Source: Streptomyces sp. NRRL WC-3605 (GTDB lineage: Bacteria; Actinomycetota; Actinomycetes; Streptomycetales; Streptomycetaceae). From it: a DNA stretch of 64,000 nucleotides. The stretch lies in contig NZ_LLZN01000045.1 of the NCBI RefSeq assembly GCF_001509795.1, forward strand, positions 124,001-188,000, written 5' to 3'. Shown here in pieces: positions 43,364-52,221 of this stretch. Each line of letters opens with the position of its first letter. The stretch's first letter is position 1. The translations under genes and the position numbers were made by a program. The notes under the pieces were generated by a model. The model did no database searches and was not told where the DNA came from. It saw only the letters and a list, made by a program, of their open reading frames with translations.

Positions 43364-43414
43364 GCGCATCCGCGGGCCCGGATCGACCCGTGCGCATCCG
43401 CGGGCCCGGATCGA
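43364..43414. repeat. 23-bp direct repeat
   Basis: 43364-43386 and 43392-43414 are identical over 23 bases (beginning GCGCATCCGCGGGCCCGG), with a 28-bp period. The second copy runs into the hydrolase remnant. Confidence 0.75.
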
Positions 43415-43515
43415 GCTGATCCCCCGCGCGCGGCATCTCGCGAACTTCGAGGCCCCGGACGCCTTCACGGACGCCGTCCGCCGCTTCGCTCGCGAACTCG
43501 CCAACGGCGATCGAC
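43404..43515 (+). pseudogene. C-terminal fragment of an alpha/beta hydrolase gene
   Basis: The frame reads ARIELIPRARHLANFEAPDA then FTDAVRRFARELANGDR. This is the last strand, catalytic-His loop (usually AGHLAxxEAP) and final helix of an alpha/beta-hydrolase of the esterase/epoxide-hydrolase kind. Nothing of the first 200-odd residues precedes it; a 23-bp direct repeat lies at its edge. The usual AGH is RRH-like here (RARH). It is a deletion scar. Confidence 0.65.
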
Positions 43516-43589
43516 CCCGCGTCCCCGGGCAGGCCGTCTCGCCGGCGCCCCCCGCTGCGTTGCGGGAGGCGCCGGCCGGCAGATCGGGA

Positions 43590-44408
43590 CTACTTCAGCT
43601 GCACGGCGTCGCCCGTCGAGACGACCCGCGCCGTGGTGGTCGTGCCGGGGAAGAACCACCGCCAGCTGCCCGCCGAGGTGGCGGTGACCTTGGTGCTGAG
43701 CTTGCCGGAGCTGTCCGTCTTCACCGTCCTGACGGTGCTGTAGTGGGCGGTTCCGGCCTTCCTGTACTGGAGCTTCACCGTCTGCCCGGTGTAGCCGTGG
43801 TACTTCAGGTCCTCCCAGTTCGCACGGGACAGCTTGCCCGTGATCGTGAGGGAGGCACCCTTCGCCACCGGCTCGGGTGCCGCGTCGGTGGTGAGCTTGG
43901 ACGCCCGCTTCATCTTGAACTCGGCGATGTCGTCGGAGATCCAGTAGTCACCGTCGTTGGCCTTGACGGTGGCGTTGACCTGCCAGACCCCGGCGATGGT
44001 GTTGATGTCGCCGGGAACGCTGTCCGGCAGCCACCCCGGCGCGACCGTCATGGTGGCCGTGCACACCGACGTGGTGGCGCTTTTCTTCTCGCACCGGGTG
44101 CCCGTCCAGTCGCTGAAACCCCAGCCCTTGGACTTGCTGAAGACGCTGACGTGACTCAGGCCCTTGGCTCCGGAGTTGTCCCGGATCGTGATGGCGATCG
44201 GGTACGTGACCCGTGCCGACGTGCCGATGATGACGTTGTTGCCACTGTTCACGACGGTCTTGGTGACGCGTACGTCCCCGCGGCCCTCGGCGTGCGCCCC
44301 CGTCGTGCACAGCAGCGTCAGCGCCGCCGCACTCGCCACGGTGGTGACCGCTCTGGCCCCTCCGGCCCGTCTTCCCGCTGCGGCCGTACCGGCCGTTCCG
44401 CCTCGCAT
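43590..44408 (-). CDS. Secreted protein with Ig-like domains, function unknown
   Basis: 272 residues. The signal peptide (AVTTVASAAALTLLCTTGAHA) is cleaved near residue 40. Two beta domains follow: about 45-165 (VRVTKTVVNSGNNVIIGTSARVTYPIAITIRDNSGAKGLSHVSVF) with a Cys pair (TRCEKK...TSVCTA), and 170-272 (KGASLTITGKLSRANWEDLKYHGYTGQTVKLQYRKAGTAHYSTVRTVKTDSSGKLSTKVTA), which resembles the Ig-like repeat common in Streptomyces surface proteins. GGGGAGGG precedes ATG 44408. No catalytic site seen. Confidence 0.8.
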   Translation of the reverse strand: MRGGTAGTAAAGRRAGGARAVTTVASAAALTLLCTTGAHAEGRGDVRVTKTVVNSGNNVIIGTSARVTYPIAITIRDNSGAKGLSHVSVFSKSKGWGFSDWTGTRCEKKSATTSVCTATMTVAPGWLPDSVPGDINTIAGVWQVNATVKANDGDYWISDDIAEFKMKRASKLTTDAAPEPVAKGASLTITGKLSRANWEDLKYHGYTGQTVKLQYRKAGTAHYSTVRTVKTDSSGKLSTKVTATSAGSWRWFFPGTTTTARVVSTGDAVQLK

Positions 44409-44483
44409 GATCCCTCCCCTGTGATGTGGGAGGCGAGGCTACACAGCCAACTGGCCCGCCGGCACGGCAGGGTGGGCCGGCGG

Positions 44484-45329
44484 CTACGCGTACAGCGCGA
44501 CGGCTCCGCCCCACAGCGCGCCAGGGTTCAGACGGTCGGGGAAGCGTTCCAGCATGGCGTTGAAGAAGCCGAGCGCGTCGTCGTGCTGCCCGAGGAGTTC
44601 GTCGGCGGTGTCGAGGTAGAGCCTGGTCTCGGCGATGGCGCGGGTGGCGTCGTCGTCCAGCGCCTTGTTCTTGTGCCCGGTGACGATCCGGCGGGGCCGC
44701 AGACCCTCGACGACGTCGATCGCCTTGCGCCAGGCGTCACGGCCGCCGTTGCCGGACTCGACGAGGTACTGGTGCACGCCGTTGTAGACGACGTCACCCG
44801 CGACGACGAGGTCGAGGTCGGGGACGTGCAGGACGCTGGTCTCGTCGGTGTCGCTGTGGCCCACCTCCACGATGACCAGGTCGTGGCCCTCGAGGGTGAA
44901 CCGGTTGCCCGGCACGGTGACGGCGGTGACGGGTGCGTCCGGGATCTGCCCGGGGAACAGCCTGTCCCAGAACTGCGGGCGGATGGCGACGTTGCGGTGC
45001 ATCTCCTTGATCGTGCCCTCGGAGGCGACGACTTGGGCGCCGAAACGTTCCGCCAGAACGCCCGCCGTGAACCAGTGGTCGCCGTGACCATGGGTGGCGA
45101 AGATGTGCGTCAGGTTCTTGCCGGTGGACTCGACCCAGTCCCCGACCGCCTCGGCCTGCTCCGTGGTCAGCGGAGGGTCGACCAGGACGGCGTCCCGCTC
45201 CCCGTGGACGAGGGTGACGGACAGGGGCGAGAACATCCTCCGGTCCCCGTTGGGGACCAGGTCCGTGACGTTCTGCGGGATCGGGTCGGCGACGAAGACG
45301 TCGTAGGCGAGGGGGCTGCTGCTGGACAT
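44484..45329 (-). CDS. MBL-fold metallo-hydrolase
   Basis: 281 residues. ATHGHGDHWF is the H-x-H-x-D-H zinc motif; EVGHSDTDETSVLHVPDLDLVVAGDVVY supplies further ligands, and IVTGHKNK the last His. The C-terminal helices (AETRLYLDTADELLGQHDDALGFFNAMLERFPDRLNPGALWG) are typical of the QuiP/NylC-like subgroup that includes lactonases and other hydrolases. The HxlR gene ends eight bases upstream, so both form an operon. Confidence 0.9.
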   Translation of the reverse strand: MSSSSPLAYDVFVADPIPQNVTDLVPNGDRRMFSPLSVTLVHGERDAVLVDPPLTTEQAEAVGDWVESTGKNLTHIFATHGHGDHWFTAGVLAERFGAQVVASEGTIKEMHRNVAIRPQFWDRLFPGQIPDAPVTAVTVPGNRFTLEGHDLVIVEVGHSDTDETSVLHVPDLDLVVAGDVVYNGVHQYLVESGNGGRDAWRKAIDVVEGLRPRRIVTGHKNKALDDDATRAIAETRLYLDTADELLGQHDDALGFFNAMLERFPDRLNPGALWGGAVALYA

Positions 45330-45337
45330 GGTGGTTC

Positions 45338-45862
45338 CTAACTGACAGGGCCGGCGCCGGTGGCCCGGCCGGACGACCGGTCGGCGGCGGCGGCGAGGGC
45401 GGCGTAGTACGCCGGGCCCCTGATGATCGTGACGGCGTCCCGGTCGACCGGCTCTCCTCGCTCGTCACGGAATTCGAGGTGTACGGGCCGCTCCCCGTCG
45501 GCCGCGTAGACGACGCCCTGGCCCGTCTCCTGTGGACGGTGCCGGTCCCCCCAGGCACTGAGGGCGGCCAGCACCGGCAGCACATCGCGACCGGCCTCCG
45601 TGAGGACGTACTCCTCACGGCTGCGCTCACCCTCTTCCTGATAGGTCACACGCTCCATGAGCCCGGCGGCCACAAGATCGTTCAGCCGCTGGCCGAGGGT
45701 CGCGTTCGGGATGCCGATGCGCTGGAAGTCCGCGAAACGGGTGCGCCCGAGAAAGGCCTCGCGCAGCAGCAGAAGGTTCCACTTCTGCCCCAGGACGGCG
45801 AGCGTGCGAGCGATCGAGCAGTACCGGTTCGCGGGGAGTGACATGGCGTCCATGCATTCCAT
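45338..45862 (-). CDS. HxlR-family regulator
   Basis: About 174 residues. NRYCSIARTLAVLGQKWNLLLLREAFLGRTRFADFQRIGIPNATLGQRLNDLVAAGLMERVTYQEEGERSREEYVLTEAGRDVLPVLAALSAWGDRH is a complete HxlR winged helix with the conserved early Cys that can sense oxidants or aldehydes. The start is uncertain among ATGs at 45862, 45853 and 45844; the longer frame from 45904 crosses an A/T-rich promoter and is unlikely. It heads an operon with the MBL hydrolase and probably controls it. Confidence 0.9.
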   Translation of the reverse strand: MECMDAMSLPANRYCSIARTLAVLGQKWNLLLLREAFLGRTRFADFQRIGIPNATLGQRLNDLVAAGLMERVTYQEEGERSREEYVLTEAGRDVLPVLAALSAWGDRHRPQETGQGVVYAADGERPVHLEFRDERGEPVDRDAVTIIRGPAYYAALAAAADRSSGRATGAGPVS

Positions 45863-45971
45863 GGTACGCAGACTCTGAAAAATGAACACAGCATCTGGCA
45901 TCAATTTTTGTATTCAGGGTCACACGCCTGGGACCAGGGGGCAGGACGGGCTCCTGATCGCAGGCCCTCCG

Positions 45972-46673
45972 TCACCCCGCGGGCGTCGCACACGCACGCA
46001 GGGTCATCACCCCCGCGTCCCAGCTCGCCACCATGGCGAAGGGGAACCGGTCCAGCTCCAGGCAGAGGGCGACGTCGTCAGGGTGGACGCCCCCGCGTAC
46101 ACCCGTCGTCAGCTCCTCGGCCGCGCGTGACTCGGCGGCCCGGCGAAGGAACGGGGCGGCCTGCGCGCCCTCCTCAGCGGACCCGGCGCCCTCGAACGTC
46201 CGCAGGGCGATGTACTGCGCGCAGGCGAGGTCCTCCTCGGCCCGCCCCTCCTCCCCGGTGACCACGAACCTGACCGCCTCGGGAGCACGCGATCGCAGAA
46301 GCCGTGCCGTGGCCTCCGCCACCACGAAGCCGGCGCAGAGCACCAGCGACGCGCCCTTGACCGCGAGGGCGCCCACCGTTCCGGCCGTCGTCTTCTGCAC
46401 GACCGTTCGCCCCCGCAGGTCCATCGACCGCAGCAGGCCCGGCGAGTTGACCGTGTCGAAGCCCGGCGCGGGCGGCCCGTCCTTGATCGCCACCCAGTCC
46501 GGGTGGCGCGCCTTGAGAGCCAGGGCCTCGTCCAGCGACTCGGCGAGCACGATCCGCTCCGCTCCCCGCCCGAACGCCCACGCGGCCACCGTGAAGGCGC
46601 GCATGACGTCGACCACGACCGCCACGGAGGGGACTTCGTCCAGTTCGGCGATGCCTGCGTAATGAGTGTCCAT
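45972..46673 (-). CDS. 2-phosphosulfolactate phosphatase-like (ComB family) protein
   Basis: 233 residues. [89 protein letters not shown] has the ComB signatures (DV-RA-TT/TV, GER, NSP and T-T-AGT). ComB removes phosphate from 2-phosphosulfolactate in coenzyme M synthesis in archaea; in actinobacteria, which do not make coenzyme M, the substrate is unknown. ATG 46673; the frame is open upstream, but there it overlaps the divergent gene. Confidence 0.85.
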   Translation of the reverse strand: MDTHYAGIAELDEVPSVAVVVDVMRAFTVAAWAFGRGAERIVLAESLDEALALKARHPDWVAIKDGPPAPGFDTVNSPGLLRSMDLRGRTVVQKTTAGTVGALAVKGASLVLCAGFVVAEATARLLRSRAPEAVRFVVTGEEGRAEEDLACAQYIALRTFEGAGSAEEGAQAAPFLRRAAESRAAEELTTGVRGGVHPDDVALCLELDRFPFAMVASWDAGVMTLRACATPAG

Positions 46674-46781
46674 GCGGACATGCTCATGGATGATCAGGGT
46701 CTGCCGCCTGCCAATTGCCGGGCCCGGAGCAGGCGAACCCGGGCCCCTGCGGCGACCTTGCCGTGTGAAAACCTGCCGCCC

Positions 46782-47600
46782 ATGACTGCTGCCCTCATCG
46801 ACTGGCCGTCCCTCGCGGCCGACGGGTTCCCGTTCCCCGACCGCATACCTGCCGCACGGCTCGTCGACGAGCTGGCGGCGGCGCTGGTCTCGCCCGACCC
46901 CGGGGTCCGTGACGACGCGGCCTACACCGCGGCCGCCCGCTGGATCGGGGAGGGACGTCTCGACGCCGTTCTGGAGGACCTCGGGGACTCGGCTGCCGGA
47001 CGGTTCACCCGTCCCGAGACACAGGCCCGCAGCTTCGCGCCGTTGATCATCTGCTCGGTTCTCACGCGTGCGGCCGATGTCCCCGGTCTCGTCTCGCAGC
47101 AGGCGGCGGAGCGCTGGTACGCCTCCTTCCGCGCCTGGTACCCGGACGAGCGGGACACCCGTGGCTGGGACGACGCCCTGGGCTGGCTGCACGCCGTCGC
47201 GCACGGCGCCGACGCCGTCGCGGCGTTCGCCAAGGTCCTCCCCCATCGCCGTGCGGACCTGCTCGAACTGTGCGCTCGGCGAGTGACGGCGCCTCAGACC
47301 GGCTACCAATACACGCAGTTGGAGGACGCCCGGCTGGCCCGGGCGCTCGTGCGCGTGCTCCAGGGGCCCGGGCTGACGTCCGAGGAGGCCACCGGCTGGC
47401 TGGGCGTCGTGGCCGAGGCGCTGGAGGGCGGTGGGCCCGGCCCCGTCCCGGTGTGGGCCTTCAACACCTTCGCCACCCTGCAGTCGCTCCATCTGCATCT
47501 GACGCGTGGCATCGCCGACGAGGGCATCCCCCCGCACGCCGAGGCCGTCGCCGCCCGCGTCGCCGAACTCCTGCGTCTGCCGTACTACTGGCTCGCCTGA
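46782..47600 (+). CDS. DUF2785 domain protein
   Basis: 272 residues, all-helical: [52 protein letters not shown] and [42 protein letters not shown] match the DUF2785 plan of alpha-helical repeats. It has no catalytic motif and is cytosolic. ATG 46782 begins the protein. The 3' end is copied twice in the DNA behind it (see the repeat at 47588). Confidence 0.8.
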   Translation: MTAALIDWPSLAADGFPFPDRIPAARLVDELAAALVSPDPGVRDDAAYTAAARWIGEGRLDAVLEDLGDSAAGRFTRPETQARSFAPLIICSVLTRAADVPGLVSQQAAERWYASFRAWYPDERDTRGWDDALGWLHAVAHGADAVAAFAKVLPHRRADLLELCARRVTAPQTGYQYTQLEDARLARALVRVLQGPGLTSEEATGWLGVVAEALEGGGPGPVPVWAFNTFATLQSLHLHLTRGIADEGIPPHAEAVAARVAELLRLPYYWLA

Positions 47601-47647
47601 CCGGAAGCACTGGCTCGCCGGACCGGGACCCCTGGCTCGCCCGACCG
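47588..47647. repeat. Triplicated 16-mer over a stop codon
   Basis: CTGGCTCGCCNGACCG occurs at 47588-47603, 47610-47625 and 47632-47647, a 22-bp period. Copy 1 holds the WLA-stop end of the DUF2785 gene. Confidence 0.75.
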
Positions 47648-47787
47648 AAGCGACGCCCCCTCTTCCTCACCGGCCCCTTTTGTCCTCTGGCCAACGCGCG
47701 TAGACAGGGGCACCATCGTCACCGCACCACCTGCACCGCCGCCCCGCCCCCACAGGAATTACGGCCCCAGCAGGAAGGCTCTGACAC

Positions 47788-48303
47788 ATGAAGGTCGCTC
47801 CCTCGCCGAAGCTCCGGTCGGCGCTCACCGCACTCGCTCTCGTCGTCGCCCCCGGTGTCGCCGTCCTCGGCACCGCGGGTGAGGCGTCGGCCGTGAGCAA
47901 GATCAGTCACTCGACCGCCACCTCGATGTTCCGCCAGGTCGGCATCACCTGGTCCTCGTCGGGCGGTTGCTCCGACCGCAACGTCTCGACGTGTACGTCG
48001 TTCGAGCAGCTCAACCTCGCCACCGCGCAGGGCGCCCAGACCCTCAAGGGCGCCAGTGGCTGCGCGCTGAACATCACCGGCGGCACCGAGACCGGTCACG
48101 CCTCCGGGACGTACTCGCACTGGAACGGCTACAAGCTGGACTTCGGCAAGAACACATGCGTCACCAGCTACGTGAAGAACGCCTTCACCTACATCGGTGT
48201 GCGCGGTGACGGAGCCCCCCAGTGGCGTTCCGGTGCCGGCAACGTGTACGCCGACGAGGGCAACCACTGGGACGTCACCTTCTACAACTGCGGCGGCTGC
48301 TGA
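47788..48303 (+). CDS. Secreted M15-like peptidase (predicted zinc cell-wall hydrolase)
   Basis: 171 residues. A signal peptide ends at about residue 35 (LALVVAPGVAVLGTAGEASA). The mature part has WSSSGGCSDRNVSTCTSFEQL, SGCALNITGGTETGHASGTYSHWNGYKLDF and VYADEGNHWDVTFYNC. SHWNGYKLD (His111, Asp118) fits the S-x-H-x2-G-x3-D zinc motif of M15/D-Ala-D-Ala peptidases, and E157-x2-H160-W fits their second motif. Six cysteines (61, 69, 92, 124, 168, 171) could form three disulfides. Start ATG 47788 with AGGAAGG upstream. The activity is inferred only from the motif. Confidence 0.8.
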   Translation: MKVAPSPKLRSALTALALVVAPGVAVLGTAGEASAVSKISHSTATSMFRQVGITWSSSGGCSDRNVSTCTSFEQLNLATAQGAQTLKGASGCALNITGGTETGHASGTYSHWNGYKLDFGKNTCVTSYVKNAFTYIGVRGDGAPQWRSGAGNVYADEGNHWDVTFYNCGGC

Positions 48304-48308
48304 GCACG

Positions 48309-48350
48309 GGGCGGGGCCTGTCCGGCGCCCCGGCCGGACAGGCCCCGCCC
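48309..48350. terminator. Bidirectional hairpin between convergent genes
   Basis: 48309-48326 and 48333-48350 pair perfectly over 18 bases around a 6-base loop. It serves the peptidase gene (plus) and the ferric-reductase-type gene (minus). Confidence 0.85.
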
Positions 48351-48366
48351 TGCCCACGATCGCCGG

Positions 48367-49707
48367 TCAGGCCAGGCCGAACTTCTCGGCGTGCACCTGG
48401 TGGGCGGGGACTCGCAGGTCCCGCAGGCCGGAGAGGACGGCGGCCGTCATGGCCGGCGGGCCGCAGACGTACACGTCGCGTTCGGTGACGTCGGGCACCA
48501 GCCGGTGCAGGCTGTCCGCCGCGAACGGCGGTGCCCCGGCCTCGCCGGTGCGGCCGGTGAGCAGGTGCAGCCGTCCGCCGTGCCGCTCCACCAGCCCGCG
48601 CACCTCGTCCAGCAGGACGGCGTCGGCCTCGCTGCGGACGCGGTACAGGACGACGACGTCGCCGGTGGTCTGTTCCTCCAGCATGGCCCGGACCGGGGTG
48701 ATGCCGACGCCGCCCGCGATGAGCAGGGCGCCGGGCCGGGTGCGGTGCAGTGCGGTGAAGGCGCCGTAGGGGCCCTCGACGAAGGCGCGGCTGCCGACGG
48801 GGAGGTGACGCAGTCCGGCGCTGGCGCTGCCGACCGCCTTGGCGGTCAGGCGCAGTCCGCGTCCGTCGGGCGCGGCGGAGAGCGAGAAGGGGTTGGCGAG
48901 CCACCAGTGGTGGTGTCCGGGGAACCGCCAGATGCAGAACTGCCCGGCGCGGGCGGGGAGTTTGTCGAGGTGCCGGCCGGTGACGTACACGGAGACCACG
49001 TGGTCCGACTCGGGCACGACGGCCGACACGGTGAACCGGTGGTAGGCGTTGCGCCACAGCGGCAGGACGAGGCGCCCGGTCAGCAGCGCGCCGAAGGCGG
49101 ACAGCCACATGATCCACCAGTAGGCGGTGGCGAACGACGAGGAGGTGAAGGTCGTCGTCTCCTGCAACTGGTGGACGAAGGCGAGGCCGAGGGCGATGTA
49201 GAGGGTGAGGTGCAGCCCGTGCCAGACCTCGTACGGCAGACGCCGGCGCAGCGGCCGGGTGGAGACCGCGGCGATGACGACGAGGACGGCGGCGGCGAGC
49301 ATGCCGAGCAGGGACGCCGGGACGCCGCTGAGCGCGACGAACGTCTTGGCCATGGTCGTGTCGTCGAGCGTGGCGTAGCCGAGGACGACGAGCGTGGCGT
49401 GGGTGAGGACGGTCCACAGCAGGGTGAAGCCGACCCAGCGGTGCCACACCGTGAGCCGGTCCATTCCGATCCTGCGGTCCAGCCAGGGCAGACGGGCCAC
49501 CAGCAGCAGTTGGAGGAACATCAGCAGGGCCGCGTGCAGTCCGAAGAACTTGGCGACGGTGAGCGTGTCGTTCTTGCCGGAGCCGGAGGCGATGAACAGC
49601 GACTCGACGATCACCACGTTGGCGAGGACGAACGCCCACATCGCGCGGCGGGCCGCGGCCACCGGTGGAAGAGTGCCGGTTCTGATCTCGTTGGTCGCCG
49701 CCGTCAT
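48367..49707 (-). CDS. Ferric reductase-like flavocytochrome (ferredoxin reductase family)
   Basis: 446 residues. The first 220 residues form six membrane helices with haem-ligand histidines spaced as in ferric-reductase/NOX proteins (DRLTVWHRWVGFTLLWTVLTHATLVV and PYEVWHGLHLTLYIALGLAFVHQL). The soluble part has FAD-binding GQFCIWRFPGHHHWWLANPFSLSA and NAD-binding GALLIAGGVGITPVRAMLE and DVYVCGPPAMTAAVL. It transfers electrons from NAD(P)H across the membrane to Fe(III) or oxygen. GAGGACG precedes ATG 49707. A TetR gene lies upstream on the same strand, 177 bases away. Confidence 0.93.
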   Translation of the reverse strand: MTAATNEIRTGTLPPVAAARRAMWAFVLANVVIVESLFIASGSGKNDTLTVAKFFGLHAALLMFLQLLLVARLPWLDRRIGMDRLTVWHRWVGFTLLWTVLTHATLVVLGYATLDDTTMAKTFVALSGVPASLLGMLAAAVLVVIAAVSTRPLRRRLPYEVWHGLHLTLYIALGLAFVHQLQETTTFTSSSFATAYWWIMWLSAFGALLTGRLVLPLWRNAYHRFTVSAVVPESDHVVSVYVTGRHLDKLPARAGQFCIWRFPGHHHWWLANPFSLSAAPDGRGLRLTAKAVGSASAGLRHLPVGSRAFVEGPYGAFTALHRTRPGALLIAGGVGITPVRAMLEEQTTGDVVVLYRVRSEADAVLLDEVRGLVERHGGRLHLLTGRTGEAGAPPFAADSLHRLVPDVTERDVYVCGPPAMTAAVLSGLRDLRVPAHQVHAEKFGLA

Positions 49708-49884
49708 CGTCGTCCTCGTTCCCCCGTGGCCGCCTTCCGCGCGACCGTGTGCCCACACCGATGATGACCGGGAGGTCCGGCCGGACCCCGCCCCCGATCG
49801 GGTAAGAATACGGTCGGGGGGCCGGTTCCGTTCAGGCCGGAACCATGCGATCTGGCGGCCTTTTTCACATCCGGTGCGCCGGGT

Positions 49885-50499
49885 TCAGTAGGGCAGTCCT
49901 TCGGTGACCGCGCGGAGGGCCGCGTGCAGGCAGGCGGCGAGGGCCTCCGCCGACGCCTCGCCGCCGTTCGCGCACCGCGCCGCGTAGTCCTCCGCCGCGA
50001 TCCGCAGGGCCCCGTTGACCATGCTGGCGTGCACCTTGACCTGGAGCCGGTCGGCGCCGGTGCCGGCCCGGGCGGCGAGGAGTCCGGCGATGACGGGGAG
50101 GGCGTCGTCGTGGGCCTGCAACCAGACGGCCCGCAGCGCCGGTTCGTCGACGGTCATCCGGATGAGGTCCAGGACGGCCGGGTCGACGGTGGGAAGGGTG
50201 CCCCGCCGGCAGGAGTCGGTGAGGTAGTCCAGCAGCCGTACCCGGGGCGGCCAGTGGCGTAGCTGGGCCGTGGCGGCGTCGAGCCCGGCGGTCAGCAGCG
50301 GGCGTACGCAGCTCTCCTTGGTCGGGAAATGACGCCACAGGGTGCGGGCCGAGACACCCACGCACTGGGCTATCTGCTCACCGGTCGTTCCGGTGACCCC
50401 CCGGGTGGCGAACAGGCCCACGGCGGCTCGGGCGATCTCCAGTCGCAGGGCGGCTCTGCGTCGTTCGGCCAGCGGTTGCGTGACCGCCGGTTGGCTCAT
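49885..50499 (-). CDS. TetR/AcrR family regulator
   Basis: 204 residues from ATG 50499 (a GTG at 50535 would add 12). AERRRAALRLEIARAAVGLFATRGVTGTTGEQIAQCVGVSARTLWRHFPTKESCVRPLL is a TetR helix-turn-helix with the MftR-like RTLWRHF recognition helix. The ligand domain is ordinary. Divergent from the LIP lipase and upstream of the flavocytochrome gene; TATGCT (50567-50572, minus) is a possible -10. It may control either neighbour. Confidence 0.9.
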   Translation of the reverse strand: MSQPAVTQPLAERRRAALRLEIARAAVGLFATRGVTGTTGEQIAQCVGVSARTLWRHFPTKESCVRPLLTAGLDAATAQLRHWPPRVRLLDYLTDSCRRGTLPTVDPAVLDLIRMTVDEPALRAVWLQAHDDALPVIAGLLAARAGTGADRLQVKVHASMVNGALRIAAEDYAARCANGGEASAEALAACLHAALRAVTEGLPY

Positions 50500-50605
50500 C
50501 GCGGCCACGGTTCCGGATGCCTCGCCCACTGTCACCGCCCCATCTCACTGCGTCACCGATCACCGCAGCATAGTGGCGCTCCCCAACTGACACATGCAGA
50601 CGTCT

Positions 50606-50620
50606 TGTCACTGAGTGACA
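50606..50620. promoter_or_regulatory. Perfect palindrome between TetR and lipase genes
   Basis: TGTCACT-G-AGTGACA, 7-bp arms about one base, lies 131 bases before the lipase ATG and about 107 before the tetR start. A likely operator for the TetR protein. Confidence 0.6.
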
Positions 50621-50750
50621 CGCGCTCCTACTCTCCAGTAGCTGACTCGCGAGTAAGTCCCTCACCGCGCGAGCCGGTTCTCTCGTCGTTCTCCCCACGC
50701 GCCCCCGGGCCTAGGCCACGCGCCTTTCGACGATGCAAGGAGTGAGCCGC

Positions 50751-52139
50751 ATGACGCACGCCGCACCCCGCCACGCCCCCGAGGCCACGGTCAGATCCGC
50801 CCCCGGCCGTCACACACCCGGAGCCCGAAGCCTTTTGTGCGCCTTGGCCGTCGCCGCCTGCCTGGGCGCCCAGGCCGTACCGGCGGCGGCCACGGAACCG
50901 GGCCCCGTCGTCTCGCGCGGCGTCACCATCCCGGCCTTCTACCAGCCGCCCGCCACGCTTCCCGCCGCCGACGGAGCGCTCGTCCGTACCGAACCGCTGC
51001 GCCTGGCCCTCAGCCTCCCCGGGCTCGACGGCCGCCGACTGCCCGGCACCGCCACCCGCCTGATGTACAAGTCGACCGATGCCAACGGCCGGCCCGTGGC
51101 GGTCACCGGCGCCTACATCGAGCCCTCGGCCCGCTGGAAGGGCGGCGGCCCGCGTCCCGTCGTCGCCCTGGCACCCGGCACCATGGGGCAGGGCGACCAG
51201 TGCGCCGCGTCCCTCGGCCTCGAGAAGCCGATCACCTTCAACGGGCAGACCATGTCGGTGGGTTACGAGGACATCGCGGTCCACCGGCTGCTCGCCACCG
51301 GCGTCGCCGTCGTCGTCACCGACTACGTCGGGCTCGGCGCCACCGACCGGGTGCACACCTACGTCAACCGCGTCGAGGGCGGCCATGCCCTGCTCGACGC
51401 CGTGCGCGCGGCCCGCGCCCTGTCCCAGTCCTCCGTCGCGGCGGACTCCCCCGTCGGCCTGTACGGCTACAGCCAGGGAGGCGGCGCCAGCGCCTCGGCC
51501 GCCGAACTCCAGCCCACGTACGCCCCCGACGTCGTCCTGGCCGGGGCATACTCGGGCGCACCGCCCGCCGACCTCGTCGCCGTGACCAAGGGCATCGACG
51601 GCAGCGCGCTGGCCGGAGCCCTCGGCTGGTCGATCAACGGCTTCCTGCAGAACACGCCCGAACTGCGCGCCATCGCCGAGGCGCACCTCAACTCCGCGGG
51701 CCGCAAGGCACTGGCCGACCTGTCCACGGCCTGTGTCGGGGACGCCATCCTCGGCTACGGCTTCCGCAAGAGCACCTCGTGGACGACCGACGGCAAGTCC
51801 CTCGACGATGTCGTGAAGGCCGAGCCCCTGCTGCAGAAGGTCCTCGACGACCAGCGCATCGGCCGTCGCACGCCGACCGCCCCGGTGCGCCTGGCCACCG
51901 GCGTGAAGGACGACATCGTCCCGCACGGCCAGGCACGCAGGCTCGCCGTCGACTGGTGCGCGAAGGGCGCCGACATCACCTACAAGCCCATACGGCTGCC
52001 CAACCTCGGCGACGGACTGCTCACCAACCACGTGGCACCCCTGCTCCTCGACCAGGGCGACGCCATCGACTGGCTGACCGACCGCCTCTCCGGCACCCCG
52101 GCCACTTCCAACTGCCGTTCCCTGCCGCTCCAGCCCTGA
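50751..52139 (+). CDS. Secreted LIP-family lipase
   Basis: 462 residues. The signal peptide (ARSLLCALAVAACLGAQAVPAAATE) is followed by the alpha/beta-hydrolase core of fungal/actinobacterial secretory lipases: RLMYKSTDANGRPVAVTGAYIEP, VVTDYVGLG, GYSQGGG with the nucleophile Ser241, the acid in VKDDIVPHGQ (Asp387/388), and TNHV with His427. AAGGAG is eight bases before ATG 50751. Such lipases cleave triglycerides or act as trehalose-ester hydrolases in mycolate bacteria. A hairpin terminator follows. Confidence 0.92.
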   Translation: MTHAAPRHAPEATVRSAPGRHTPGARSLLCALAVAACLGAQAVPAAATEPGPVVSRGVTIPAFYQPPATLPAADGALVRTEPLRLALSLPGLDGRRLPGTATRLMYKSTDANGRPVAVTGAYIEPSARWKGGGPRPVVALAPGTMGQGDQCAASLGLEKPITFNGQTMSVGYEDIAVHRLLATGVAVVVTDYVGLGATDRVHTYVNRVEGGHALLDAVRAARALSQSSVAADSPVGLYGYSQGGGASASAAELQPTYAPDVVLAGAYSGAPPADLVAVTKGIDGSALAGALGWSINGFLQNTPELRAIAEAHLNSAGRKALADLSTACVGDAILGYGFRKSTSWTTDGKSLDDVVKAEPLLQKVLDDQRIGRRTPTAPVRLATGVKDDIVPHGQARRLAVDWCAKGADITYKPIRLPNLGDGLLTNHVAPLLLDQGDAIDWLTDRLSGTPATSNCRSLPLQP

Positions 52140-52157
52140 CCGGCGGGACCCCGAGCA

Positions 52158-52196
52158 GCCGAGCCGCACGCCACCCCACTTCGCGTGCGGCTCGGC
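52158..52196 (+). terminator. 14-bp hairpin after the lipase gene
   Basis: 52158-52171 and 52183-52196 (GCCGAGCCGCACGC with GCGTGCGGCTCGGC) pair perfectly around an 11-base loop, 18 bases after the stop. Confidence 0.85.
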
Positions 52197-52221
52197 GCCG
52201 TCCTACGAGGCGTACGAGCGC

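Noticed and set aside
45863..45920. HxlR coding extension to 45904 and an A/T-rich dyad
   Set aside because: The extension crosses an A/T-rich promoter; the CTGAA/TTCAG and AAAAAT/ATTTTT arms have different centres, so no clear operator.
47601..47787. Additional small gene between the DUF2785 and peptidase genes
   Set aside because: Only the triplicated 16-mer and the peptidase leader are there; short frames have no ribosome site.
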